Under the pieces are notes generated by a model. The model saw only the letters and a list, made by a program, of their open reading frames with translations, was not told where the DNA came from and searched no databases. A DNA stretch of 64,000 nucleotides, from assembly GCA_033065855.1 (NCBI GenBank), contig JAVXUO010000153.1, positions 1-64,000 of the forward strand. Direction: 5' to 3'. How positions within the stretch are numbered: position 1 is the first letter of the stretch; each line of letters opens with the position of its first letter. Origin of the DNA: Escallonia rubra. Lineage: Eukaryota > Streptophyta > Magnoliopsida > Escalloniales > Escalloniaceae. This document shows, piece by piece, positions 34,447-44,815 of this stretch. The translations under genes were made by a program, and so were the position numbers.

Positions 34447-37223
34447 CGAGCTTGAGCTTGAGTGAGGTTATCCTTTAGGAGAGTCAACACCTTACTCATG
34501 TCACTTAAGAAGATGTCCAAATCACTGATGTTGGTTGTCTCGGGGGTAGCCAAGCTAAGAGGCTTAGGCTTGTAGCCATACACAGCCTCAAATGGGGTCA
34601 TGTTATTAGCTGCATGGTGGCTGGTGTTATACCAATGTTCAGCCAGGGTCAACCACTTAGCCCAGCTGTAAGGCCTGTCTCCACACATGCATCTCAGATA
34701 ATTCTCTAAACATTTGTTCACCCTTTCAGTCTGGCCATCAGTCTCAGGGTGATAGGCTGAACTGTAGGCCAATTTAGTACCAAGCAACTTGAAGAGCTTA
34801 GACCAAAAGGTGGAGAGGAACACCTTATCTCTATCACTAACGATGGAAGTAGGCATCCCATGTAACTTGAACACATTGTCAATGAATTTCTGAGCCACTA
34901 TCTCTGCTGTGAAGGGGTGCGTGAGGCTGATGAAATGGGCATACTTGTTGAGCATGTCCACAACTACGAATATAGTGTCTTGTCCTTGAGACTTAGGAAG
35001 CCCTTCCATAAAGTCCATGGTTAGGTGAGTCCACATTTGCTCTGGAATCTCCAAAGGTTGGAGTAATCCTGGATAAGGAACATTCTCATGTTTGTTCCTT
35101 TGGCAAACATCATACTCACTCACCATTTGTGTGGCTTGTTGCTTTAATTTTGGCCAATAGAAAAACATTCTCACCCTTCTGTAAGTGTTGTTGATTCCTG
35201 AGTGACCACCAATACCAGTAGTGTGCATCTCCTGTAAAATCTGTTCCCTAAGGGTACCATTACTGCCCACATACACCTTTCCTTTGCACTTCAGAATACC
35301 TCCTTGGTAGGAATGGAAGGAAGTGGCCATGGGGTCTATCACCAGTTCCTGGATAGCTCTCTGAGCTTCTTCATCATTCTCAAGACTGGCTTGCAACTCC
35401 TGTTGCCACAGGGGAGTCACCACAGTGACTGCCTTACATTCACCTTGATACTGTTGAGGAATTCTGGACAGGGCATCTGCTACCAAGTTATCTGTGCCCT
35501 TCTTGTAGTGCACCTCAAAGTCAAAACCTAGGAGTTTAGACAAAAGCTTTTGTTGTAGAAGTGAGGTGACTCTTTGACCAAGTAAGAATTTCAAGCTGTT
35601 GTGGTTAGTTCTGACAACGAAATGGTTGTGGCTTAGATAAGGGCTCCATTTAGTCACTGCATGGACCAGGGCCAACAACTCCTTCTCATAAGTGGAAAAT
35701 CCAATAGACTTGCTTCCCAATCCTTTACTGATATAGGCTAATGGCCTACCTTGCTGCATTAAGACAGCCCCAATGCCTACATCACATGCATCTATCTCTA
35801 CTTCAAATGGCAAGGTAAAATTTGGTAATGCCAGGACAGGGGTGGTGGCCATGGCCTGCTTAAGTATAGTGAATGCCTCTTGAGCTGCATCATTCCAACA
35901 ATAGGCATCTTTCCTGAGTAGACTGGTAAGGGGTTTGCTGATCACCCCATAGCCCTTGACAAATTTTCTGTAGTAGCCTGTGAGGCCAAGGAACCCCCTC
36001 AGTCCCTTGAGTGAACTAGGTGTTGGCCAGTTGAGCATGGCCTCAACCTTGCTTGCATCAGCTGCTACACCTTCTTTATTGACCAGGTGCCCCAAATACT
36101 CCACCTGCTTCTGGCCAAAAGTGCATTTACTCTCCTTAGCATACAGAGAATGTTGCCTCAGCAATTGTAAAACCACCTGGAGATGGTCAAGATGTGCCTG
36201 CACACTTTTACTATACACCAGGATGTCATCAAAGAAAACTAGTACAAATTGTTTCAGGTGTGGCTGAAATATGGTGTTCATTAGGTTTTGGAAAGTGGCT
36301 GGTGCATTAGTCAGTCCAAAGGGCATGACTAAAAACTCATAGTGGCCTGTGTAAGTTCTGAATGCTATTTTGTGAGTGTCACTGTCTAACACTCGAATTT
36401 GATGGTATCCACTCCTGAGGTCTAATTTTGAAAAAACTGAGGCCCCCTGTAGCTCATCTAACAGATCATCAATGATTGGGATGGGGTACCTATCCTTGAT
36501 GGTCAGTTTATTCAACTCTTTGTAATCTATGCACATCCTCCAACTCCCATCTTTTTTCTTAACAAGAAGAATAGGTGAGGCAAATGGTGAAGTGCTAGGT
36601 TTGATGATACCTGTGTGCAGCATTTCAAAGATGAGCTTCTCAATTTCATTCGTCTGTATATAAGAGACCCTGTAGGGTCTCAAGTTGACTGGTTTAGCTC
36701 CCTCCACAAGCTTGATAGGATGGTCATGACTTCTATGTGGTGGTAGTCCATGTGGTTCTTCAAACACATCCTGATATTCACTTAGCAATTCTTGTACTTC
36801 CTTTACTGGTTGCCGTTCACTGGTAGGAAGGGTGACAGCATAAACTTGACCATATAGAGACCCCACATTATTCTTCACCAACTTAGACATAGCCTGAGCA
36901 GTAATCATCTTGATGGTGGTGCCTTTGAACTCTCCCCCTGTAAGGATGACATGTTTGCCTTGATGCTGAAAGGTGATCTGATTAGTGTCAAAATTGAAGT
37001 TGACACTACCCAATTGCCTTAACCATTGCATACTTAACACACAATCACAGCCCCCTAAGGGTAAAATTCTCATCTCCGCAGTAAAGAGTCGTGTTCCCAT
37101 TTTCCATTTAAATGCCTTACATATGGTATCAGATTGCAACCTACTCCCATTGGCAACTGCCACAGTCAGTGGGGGTGTGGCTTGGAGGATACACCCTAAC
37201 TTAACAGCTGATTGTGGATCCAA
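34380..37223 (-). CDS. Gypsy pol (RT, RNase H, integrase)
   Basis: A 947-codon open stretch. Positions count from the first Met, which is not the true start because a stop in the protease lies just upstream. Rest of protease 1-80. Reverse transcriptase about 180-400 with [10 protein letters not shown] and catalytic FFDD (331-333). RNase H about 470-590, where the usual TDH motif is TNH (Asn540), replacing a catalytic Asp. Integrase about 660-900: the zinc-binding HHCC site has lost one cysteine (Tyr704, SEYDVC), while the core D737, D797 and E833 are kept. This enzyme set would copy and integrate the element in an intact relative. Here the defects argue against activity. Confidence 0.88.
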   Translation of the reverse strand: MDPQSAVKLGCILQATPPLTVAVANGSRLQSDTICKAFKWKMGTRLFTAEMRILPLGGCDCVLSMQWLRQLGSVNFNFDTNQITFQHQGKHVILTGGEFKGTTIKMITAQAMSKLVKNNVGSLYGQVYAVTLPTSERQPVKEVQELLSEYQDVFEEPHGLPPHRSHDHPIKLVEGAKPVNLRPYRVSYIQTNEIEKLIFEMLHTGIIKPSTSPFASPILLVKKKDGSWRMCIDYKELNKLTIKDRYPIPIIDDLLDELQGASVFSKLDLRSGYHQIRVLDSDTHKIAFRTYTGHYEFLVMPFGLTNAPATFQNLMNTIFQPHLKQFVLVFFDDILVYSKSVQAHLDHLQVVLQLLRQHSLYAKESKCTFGQKQVEYLGHLVNKEGVAADASKVEAMLNWPTPSSLKGLRGFLGLTGYYRKFVKGYGVISKPLTSLLRKDAYCWNDAAQEAFTILKQAMATTPVLALPNFTLPFEVEIDACDVGIGAVLMQQGRPLAYISKGLGSKSIGFSTYEKELLALVHAVTKWSPYLSHNHFVVRTNHNSLKFLLGQRVTSLLQQKLLSKLLGFDFEVHYKKGTDNLVADALSRIPQQYQGECKAVTVVTPLWQQELQASLENDEEAQRAIQELVIDPMATSFHSYQGGILKCKGKVYVGSNGTLREQILQEMHTTGIGGHSGINNTYRRVRMFFYWPKLKQQATQMVSEYDVCQRNKHENVPYPGLLQPLEIPEQMWTHLTMDFMEGLPKSQGQDTIFVVVDMLNKYAHFISLTHPFTAEIVAQKFIDNVFKLHGMPTSIVSDRDKVFLSTFWSKLFKLLGTKLAYSSAYHPETDGQTERVNKCLENYLRCMCGDRPYSWAKWLTLAEHWYNTSHHAANNMTPFEAVYGYKPKPLSLATPETTNISDLDIFLSDMSKVLTLLKDNLTQAQARCNNMQICIALNGNLRLVIGSI

Positions 37224-37559
37224 GAAGTTATTTGTGGATCATGTATCAATCAGTATGTTGAACAGCTTGTTCCCCACCTGGCCAGGTATCCTGATTGTAT
37301 TGTGGGAGGCATGCCATGCCAAGGCATGCACGATGATCTCAGGCTCAGTGTTTAGAGTGGGCTCAGGGGGGTTAGTCAGTTCCATTTCTTCCCCTACACC
37401 AGTGTCTAGTTCAACTGAGTCTCCTTCCTCTAAGTCTTCAGCTATAATCATAGCTATGGACTTCATAGGACACACATTTTTGTGCCCTGGTTCAAATTTG
37501 GCTCCACACCTGAAACACAAACCCTGGCTCATTCTTCTCTGGTGTTCTTCTGTGGACAA
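37224..37559 (-). pseudogene. Gypsy zinc knuckle and broken protease
   Basis: Encodes the Gag zinc knuckle (CFRCGAKFEPGHKNVC, near 37510) and the N-terminal half of the protease. It ends at a TGA exactly where the active-site DTG needs its Gly codon (37237-37239). The pol frame continues directly after this stop in the same phase. Relative to gag (37826-38566) this frame is shifted, so one indel lies near 37560. Confidence 0.85.
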
Positions 37560-38566
37560 TTGGTTGGTTCTTGGTGGAGGTCTAGGTGGAGTTGGTAATA
37601 GGCATAAGGTACTGCTGGATTTTTGGGTGGCGTAGGTGGAATGGCTACTAGCCTTGCAGTTTGAATAGGGGTCATGGGCTTATAGGCTGGTTTATAGGAA
37701 CTTTGGGTGTAGTTGGATGTGGTTACAGTAGTATGCAAGGATTTGTGTCCCTTGAGCAGGTTTTGAATTGCCAATTCTTCTCTCCTGGCTATGTGTATGG
37801 CCCTGGTAAGGTTGTCAACCTCAAACTATTCCACTCTACTTTGGATTTCAGGTCTTAAGCCTCCAATGAAACTCATACAGAAATATGTTTCATCTAAGTA
37901 CTTAAACTCATGTACTACTTGGGCCCTTAAGGCCTTAAATCTGTTAAAGTACTCATCCACAGTTCCCACCTGTTGGAGCTTGTTAAACTCTCCCAAAACA
38001 CTCACTCCAGTTAAGACTGAGAATCGAGCGTACAAATCCCTTACAAAAGAATCCCAATCTATCCTTATCAAAGGTTTAATATAGGCAGCATACCAGTGCT
38101 CTGCCTGAGCATCAAAATGTACAGATGCATAGGGGACCTTATAGTCCTCATGTATAGGGCATAGCTCAAAGTATTGTTCAGCTTTGCGCACCCAGCCCCT
38201 AGGATCATTTCCATTAAATCTAGGGAAAACTAATTTAGGCAATCTTGGAGGTGGTAGGTTACCTGCGGGAGGTGGTGGTGGATTTTTTTGCTGATGATTA
38301 TACTCCAAGTGGTTGTTCATGTGACTAGTCTCTCCACGGTCTGTGGTAGTTTTGGAATGAGCTTCAGTTCGAGCATTCATCTGAGCCATAAATTTGGCCA
38401 ACTCAAGCTTGAGATCAGAGAAGCCTCTCTGCATATCTCCCATAGTGGCTTCGACTGAAGCCATACGAACATCATACGTTGCTAAACGAGTTCCCATCAT
38501 CTCCTGAATTTCTTGATTTTCAATTTCAATGAGCTGGTTGTTCTTCACTGATCGCGGCATCTTCAC
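37529..38566 (-). pseudogene. Gypsy Gag
   Basis: Starts MKMPRSVKNNQ at 38566, with an N-terminal coiled-coil-like part and then the retrotransposon Gag core (FPRFNGNDPRGWVRKAEQYFELC, WDSFVRDLYARF, EYFNRFKALR, SFIGGLRPEI). A TAG at 37828-37826 breaks it. The same frame continues to about 37529 with a basic linker. Capsid role in intact elements. Confidence 0.88.
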
Positions 38567-38647
38567 TAGTTTGCCTGATTTCTTCTAAGATGAAGTGAAA
38601 TGGAACACGATTTAATACTGCTATAGACTAGTTCAGGCCCCAACTAA

Positions 38648-38663
38648 GTGGCTCTGATACCAG
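38648..38663 (-). other. Gypsy primer binding site
   Basis: Reverse complement reads TGGTATCAGAGCCAC just inside the 5' LTR, an initiator tRNA-Met type primer site. Confidence 0.88.
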
Positions 38664-38664
38664 T

Positions 38665-39290
38665 TGTAACGTATCGAGCTCGAGACACTACGGCCATGGT
38701 GGATTGCTGTGAGTTCTTCAGATTAATTACCACAAATATTGGAAGATTTAAGGAATATAGTGAGAATTGAGAGAGAAGAGAGAAGAACAAAGAGAGAACA
38801 GATTTCCTTTAGAGAGAAGAAAAATTCAGATACATCATTCATGCCCCTTCTCTTGATTCTTCCCTAATTTAAAAGGAAGTTGTAACAAGAACTCAACAGA
38901 AAAACAGAAAATGAAAATAGGCGGTAGTTTCAAAAATGCATAAAAGAGTCGCTAAAGGTCTTGGAACCCAAATTCAGATGTTTGGGCCAAACGGTGTCGT
39001 CTTCACTCCAAACAGGTTAAGAGCTAAACGATGCCGTCTTCCCTCTCTGTTTAATTGTTCCAAACGATGTCGTCCCACTTATTGACTGAGTGGTCTAAGC
39101 GGCGTCGTTCCCAGTGGCGCGAATATCTTTCCCAAGCGGCGTCGTTCCCAGTGGTGCCACAGTCTTCTTCCTGATCCTGATCTTCAATGGAGCTCGAGCT
39201 GGGACTGTGGTGATCTCCTCCTCAGCCTGTGGTTGTCCTGCCTCAACTTCGTCCCAGGTATCCTCCTGAGCTACAGCTGGGGCTGTTACA
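38665..39290 (-). repeat. 5' LTR of Gypsy element
   Basis: 626 bp, plus-strand ends TGTAACG and TTACA. Partner of 33317-33955. Confidence 0.92.
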
Positions 39291-40641
39291 CAATCCCACA
39301 CCACAACCGCCGGAGACACCCATAACAACCTACCGCCGACCACACACAACAACACCCACACCACGACCACCGCCAAAAACCACCAACCTCCGCCAATCCC
39401 ACACCACAACCACCGTAGACAAACTCAACAACCAAGCGCCGAGAGTATTGGACGACGACCACCGCATTTTTGAGACCCATCATTGTAAGGAAGACTTTGA
39501 GAAATGGGAATAAAGGGGTTGGGGTACTGTGTAAGATAAAGAAGTACCTGAGCTTAAACAAATTGAAAGAATCTTGAAACCAAAGTATCACTGAAAGAAT
39601 CTTGAAGGTTTGAGTAGAAAAGAAATACAGAAATCAGTAAACAAATTGATGATGAAAAGAAGAATAACGCAATCTACAAAGAATTGCAGAGAGAAGAATA
39701 CCTAGCGAAAGAGAGTGACCGATGGCGTCGGTATCAGACGGCGTCACTTCTTGTTCATCCCTTTCTCGTCTTCTGCTTTAGGCTTCTGCTTGCTAACAAA
39801 GAAGTTCCCCACCCTCCTGCCACATGGACATACAACTTAAAGCAGTAAGGAGCCGTAAGGAGAAATGGTTTGACAGAGAAATTCGCCGATAATTGCAATA
39901 AAGCAGAGAAAATCAACGCAAAAATGCCCAGAGAAATGGACATAAAACTTAACCTATAGCGATTTCAACAGAAAAATTCACCGATAATTGCAATAATGGA
40001 TGTACTGAAATAATGGAAGAGGAGAAGGGAGGAGGAGCTGATGGGAAGTTACGTAAAGTGAGTGGAGGGTATCTGGTGGTAACTGATACTGGATATTGGA
40101 GTGGGCTAGTGGTAGTAGCTTTTGACATTTTTACCCTGGTTGTCATCTTTAAGCTTTTCAAAATAACGGGCAATTTAGAAAAATTAACTGTTAAGGACAC
40201 TTGTCGACACCAGATTGAGCCTCAATGTAATATCAAAAGAGATGTTACACCAAACCATGTCTTGGCTTTATATATAATATAGATAGATAAATAATATAGA
40301 TATAGATGTTTGATTATTTAGTTTTTTCAATGTTGTTCTTTGTAGTTACCTACTTTTACTTAACTATTCATAAAATGCTTGAATTCACACAATTTAGCTA
40401 TGAAATTACACCAAACAAAATCACATGTGCACAAATTTCAACATTATGGGACTCACATTATATAACTTCGAGTGAATTAAATCTTTCATTCTTCTGCTAA
40501 AAGGATTATCACTATTACAAAAGTGGCTATCCGTGAAAATGTGGTTATTTACTTTGATCTAGGAGGTTGTTCACCTACTTACCCCTCCTACATAAAGAGA
40601 AGAAAAGAATGCAAAAGCATTATGCACACCAAGACACCCAA
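39291..40641. other. CCA-rich tract, right part, and spacer
   Basis: 39291-39510 continues the CCA-rich tract split by the Gypsy element. Beyond it, 39511-40641 has no recognised gene. The open frame 40013-40282 (plus, starting MEEEKGGGADGK) has a hydrophobic stretch but no family I know. 40245-40300 repeats the 'ttacaccaaa..tttatatataa' motif of 32475-32510. Confidence 0.45.
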
Positions 40642-41636
40642 GGCTCCGTTTGGTAACACTTATTTTTTTAGTTTTTTCTCCAGTTTTGTAAACTGGAGAA
40701 AATAAACACGTTTGACATACAGTTTTTATTTTTTATTTTTTTCAGTTTTGAGAACTAGTTTTTAAAACATGCATGTTTTTTAAAACTCTAAAAATGAGTT
40801 TTTCGATTTTCAGTTTTGCTTTTTATTTTGAGACCACCATTACTAGGAGTGAGCATTTAAACCGTTGAAACCGATCCAACCGTGAAAATCGAACCAATCA
40901 ATCCATCTATTTCCAAACCGATCTAAAAATTAATCGGCTCGGTTATTTTTTTCCTAAACCGTACATTCGGTTCGGTCTGTTCGGTTTGATATTTTTTGAA
41001 ACCGCATAAACTGAACCAACCGTATATAATATAACATATTTATATTTTTACTTAATCTTAATTATTTTTTACTAACCCTAGTTATCTAAGCACTCATATA
41101 AAATAGAATAAACTCTAAATCTTTTAACGTAACACACATTTTCCACTCGTCGCCTACATCTCACTAAGTGTTATTAATTATAATTAAAAAATTCAGTTTT
41201 TTGGGAACTTATTATTATTTAAAAGTTATTAATTTTTGGGCCTAAACTTGCCCAAATTTGAATTTAGCCCAAACCGTCCAAACCGAACCGTTCAACTACG
41301 TTCAACCGGCAGAAACCGAACCGTTCAACTACAGTTCGGTTTTTTTTTTTTTTTCAAACCGAGGTTGGTCGGTTCGATTTGATATTCAGTCTCCAAACTG
41401 AACCAACCGAATCGTGCTCACCCTAACCACAACCACCACCCTCCCACCGCCCACCGTCGGCTGCAGGCGACTGGCAGTCACCGCCACCGCAAACCACCAC
41501 CATAGACAAAACTCAAAATAAAAATTGGGTAATCAAACACTCATTTCTTTTTGTAAAAAATTTTTTTTAACTGATTTTGGTTTTTGTTTTTTTTTAAATA
41601 GAAAACCAAAACTAGAAGTGTTACCAAATGCTATCC
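40642..41636. mobile_element. outer MITE (hAT-like)
   Basis: Terminal inverted repeats: left 'ccgtttggtaacactt' at about 40646 and right 'agtgttaccaaatgc' ending about 41634. The interior is rich in T-runs and 'agttttg..aaaac' motifs. A second MITE is inserted inside. No coding sequence. Target duplication not clear. Confidence 0.6.
40844..41425. mobile_element. inner MITE (hAT type)
   Basis: Ends TAGGAGTGAGCA and, inverted, TGCTCACCCTA, flanked by ACCATTAC and ACCACAAC (8-bp target duplication, 6 of 8 identical). Subterminal AACCG/CGGTT repeats dominate both arms. A 582-bp non-autonomous element nested in 40642-41636. Confidence 0.75.
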
Positions 41637-42118
41637 AAGTCTTACCATCTAGAGTTAAAGGTGGAAGGTAGATGTAAACCTTGAGTTAGCCCAGGAGACT
41701 GTAACGTATTTAGAACTTACGGTTGTAAATCAAACACTTAAGTATTTTTGTAATAACACTAGTGAGTGCAAAAAACCAAATAAAGTTTTTATTCACTGAG
41801 AGATAAATAATAAGGTGAAATTGGGTATAATTAGGAATTGGGTATGGTGAGTTTGGGTGTAACTAGGAATTAGGTCTAAGTGACTGAGTGAAAATTTCTT
41901 TTTAACTTCTCCACTTTATAGTGTAACATTATCATTGTCTCCCTTACGAACGTAAGCAAGAGGGCGGACCACGTTAAATATCAGTGTCCATATTTCTGTT
42001 TATGACAGGTTTTATATTTTCTTCCTTTCTGGTTTTGCTAGTTAATTTGAATTTAAGAGTTCAAATCTCAACAACTGGTATCGAGTTTTGGTGTGTCAAC
42101 TTTATCACTTTTGTGAAT
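41637..42118. other. spacer, no gene seen
   Basis: AT-rich, with repeated phrases 'ggtataattaggaattgggta/ggtgtaactaggaattagg' near 41824-41875. Nothing else recognised. Confidence 0.45.
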
Positions 42119-43262
42119 CTTAACAAAGATGGCCCGATCCGGCCCTAAAATGTCCTGGGCTGGCTCAGCCCTATAAATGAACAGTGTCGGCCCTGGACCG
42201 AAGGGCCTAGGGCCAACGCCAGGCCTGATTTTTCGCCCAAAAGATCCAGCCCGACCCGGCCCTAAAAAACGAACTGGCCTTAAACCGGCCTGTTTTTAGG
42301 GCCGGCCAGGATTTTGGCCCTGTTCTGGCCCGGGTCTAGCCCGGGCTCACGAGGTTTTTGAATTTTCATATTTCTCCCCATTTCCCCACAGCTATATTCC
42401 CCCTTTTTTTGCAAAATTCTATTTTTACCCTCCCAACAGCTATATAACGGTTAGTTTGGGGGGTATTTTCGTTTAACAAATTTCTAACAATTCTTTTATG
42501 TTTTTTTACAATTTTACCCTCCTAAACAACTCTAAACGGCTAATTTTAAGAGGCATTTTAGTCTTTTGTGAATTTTGAAAAATCTATAAATTCACCCCCT
42601 CCCCTTTCTTTCATATTTTTCACACCAAATCTTCTCACTCTCTCTTATCTAAATTCTACATTTTTACAAGCTTTGCTACCATTGTTATTTGTTACTAAGT
42701 ACTAACTCTCTCCAATTTTCAATTACAAGTATTAGTTAATTATTTGCTACTCTTATTCCTTTACATTTAGTTACTTTTACTAAATTCTACAAGCTTTGCT
42801 ATCATTATTATTTGTTACTAAGTACTAACTCTCTCCAATTTTTAATTATAATTATTATTTAATTATTTACTACTCTTATTCCTTTACATTTAGTTACTCT
42901 TACTAGTTTTATTTTTCATTCTTGTCAAAAAAATTAGCGACAAATATGTGTCAATTTTTTAAATCACGTAGTAAACGTGAAGCACCATCACAAGCATCAT
43001 CACCACCACCGCCACCACAGGCATCAATCCAAGCACCACCACAACCATTCAATTTTTACAATCCGCCAAGAATGAGTATAGATACCCAAGCCAATTGGGA
43101 GTTCAACCAAAACATTCAAGATCTTGAATATACGCCCTCACAATATACCCCGCATTATAGTCAATGACGCATTTCGGTTGTCGAAGCTACTACTTTGGGG
43201 CAGATTTTGACCTGATGAGCGGCAAGCATGGTGAAGGACTAAGCAATTCTTCCGGTAGTCCA
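42119..43262 (+). mobile_element. truncated hAT element, relic
   Basis: Homologous to the left 1.1 kb of the hAT element at 58011: the same GGCCC-rich left arm, the same 'caacagc.atataacgg.tagttt..ggggtatttt' and the start of the same transposase. A degenerate terminal repeat (ttaacaaagatggccc) marks the left end. Homology stops at about 43262, about 70 bp before the CACTA element, and the remainder was not found after 56025. Confidence 0.75.
42946..43167 (+). pseudogene. hAT transposase N-terminal fragment
   Basis: Open from ATG 42946. It has a Pro/Gln-rich leader and then IDTQANWEFNQNIQDLEYTP and HYSQ, closely matching residues 57-85 of the hAT transposase at 58771. It ends at TGA where the intact relative has a Gly codon. 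The BED finger and catalytic domain are missing. Confidence 0.8.
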
Positions 43263-43509
43263 CCGGCGTTGCCGGCCGGTGGTGTTGCTCCATGGGGTGG
43301 TACATATCGGGTAGTGCCCATGTGTTCTGCACTACATCAGAAACGGTTTATGCTTTTGGTACTAAAGCGTTGACATAAGTCAAAAGTACTATAGACATAG
43401 CCTATGCCTATGGCAGAGAACCGTGAGTGCTTCTTTCGATGGCATAGACATATGCCTACAGTAGTAGAGACAGAAGACTACGGCCATTCCATAGAGACAT
43501 ACTTATGCT

Positions 43510-43990
43510 GAATTTGGCTTAAGTCCCTTACGGTTTTTAAGACTTTTGCCTACGGATATACCGTAGGCTTTTTCATTCCTATCCCTACGGTTTTCAGAAC
43601 TTTTGCCTACGGATGTAACGTAGGCTCTTCTCCTTTTATGCCTACGGTTTTCAAGACTTTTACCTACAGACATACCGTAAGCCTTTTTCCCTCTGTGCCT
43701 ACGGTTGCACCGAAGGCCTTTCATACATATGCCCACGATTTTTTTTTATTTTTATTTTCGGAATTACCGCAGCCTTTTCCCTCTGTGCCTACGGTTGCAC
43801 CGAAGGCCTTTCATACATATGCCCACGATTTTTTTTTTATTTTTACTTACAAAATTACCATAGCCTTTTCTAACTATGACTACGATTTTTCAGACTTTTG
43901 GCGACAAATATGTCGTTGCCTTTTTTCCACTTTGCCAACGATGTTTAAACTTTTGGCAACAGATATACCGTAGGCCTTTCCTGCTTTTCC
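43510..43990. repeat. CACTA left subterminal repeats
   Basis: Multiple 'tgcctacggtt', 'accgtaggc' and 'aagacttttgcctacgg' motifs. A longer unit ('ccctctgtgcctacggttgcaccgaaggcc' type) is repeated at 43690-43755 and 43778-43845. In CACTA elements such motifs bind the TNPA-type protein. Confidence 0.85.
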
Positions 43991-44815
43991 TGGATACATA
44001 TTTATCGTCACTAATTATTGCATCTAATTCATTTCACAACAGTGCACGGAATAAACATCATCGAACCATAACAATTTTATAATCCTCAAACACCTAATTG
44101 CATAGAAAAGACATCAATCTGACCATTAATTGCAATACCAATCACAAAAGATTTCACCATCATCATCCTAACAAAGATTCTAAAAGTTTTCATGTTTTAC
44201 TCTAACAAATCTTAATGTCCCCGAAATAACCTAATACTAATGAAACATATAAACCAACCACACTCGAGTACAAACCACGAACAACTCAAGGAAACTCGTC
44301 TTCATTTGCATTGTTTGCTTCTTGCTCCTCGCCATCACAACCATCCTACAAAATGGGACACCAATTACTTATTATTCAAGTGATACAAAACAAGAATGTA
44401 TATCATGTTTTTCATAGGCAAAAAGAACAACATAAGCTGAAAAATAAGAGGCGAAGAGTAACATCTCACTTATCAAATAACCAATCAAATAATAACTCGT
44501 CTCTCTACCTCTCCATGTCACCAATCAACTAACTAATCAAATAACAACTCTCTCTCTACCTATCCATGTCACCAATCAACTAACCATTCAAATAACAACT
44601 CATCTCTCTACCTCTCCATGTCATCAATCAAATACCTCTCTGTGTCACCAATCAAATATCCGCCCAGCAAAGTGCATCATATCACTCATCAAATAGTGTC
44701 ATACCTTCGAGTATACAAAATCCCATTGGCTCAGTTTGTCACTGGACCAACTCTCAAATCTAAGTTATATAAAATGTATCGCTGATGATCCCAAATTAAC
44801 TTTAAAAGTCTACAT

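Larger units (their letters stand above)
33317..39290 (-). mobile_element. Ty3/Gypsy chromovirus, recent but defective
   Basis: Perfect 5-bp target duplication CAATC (33312-33316 and 39291-39295). The element lies on the minus strand: 5' LTR 38665-39290, primer site complementary to initiator tRNA-Met at about 38648-38663, polyprotein region, purine tract (minus-strand reading of 33956-33970), 3' LTR 33317-33955. The LTRs differ at roughly 14 positions plus one 13-bp indel, so insertion is fairly recent. Domain order Gag, protease, RT, RNase H, integrase, chromodomain identifies a chromovirus-type Gypsy element. At least five frame-breaking changes make it non-autonomous. Confidence 0.95.

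Noticed and set aside
36985..37635. 216-codon plus-strand open frame
   Set aside because: Antisense shadow of the Gypsy protease and gag region; no domain of its own.
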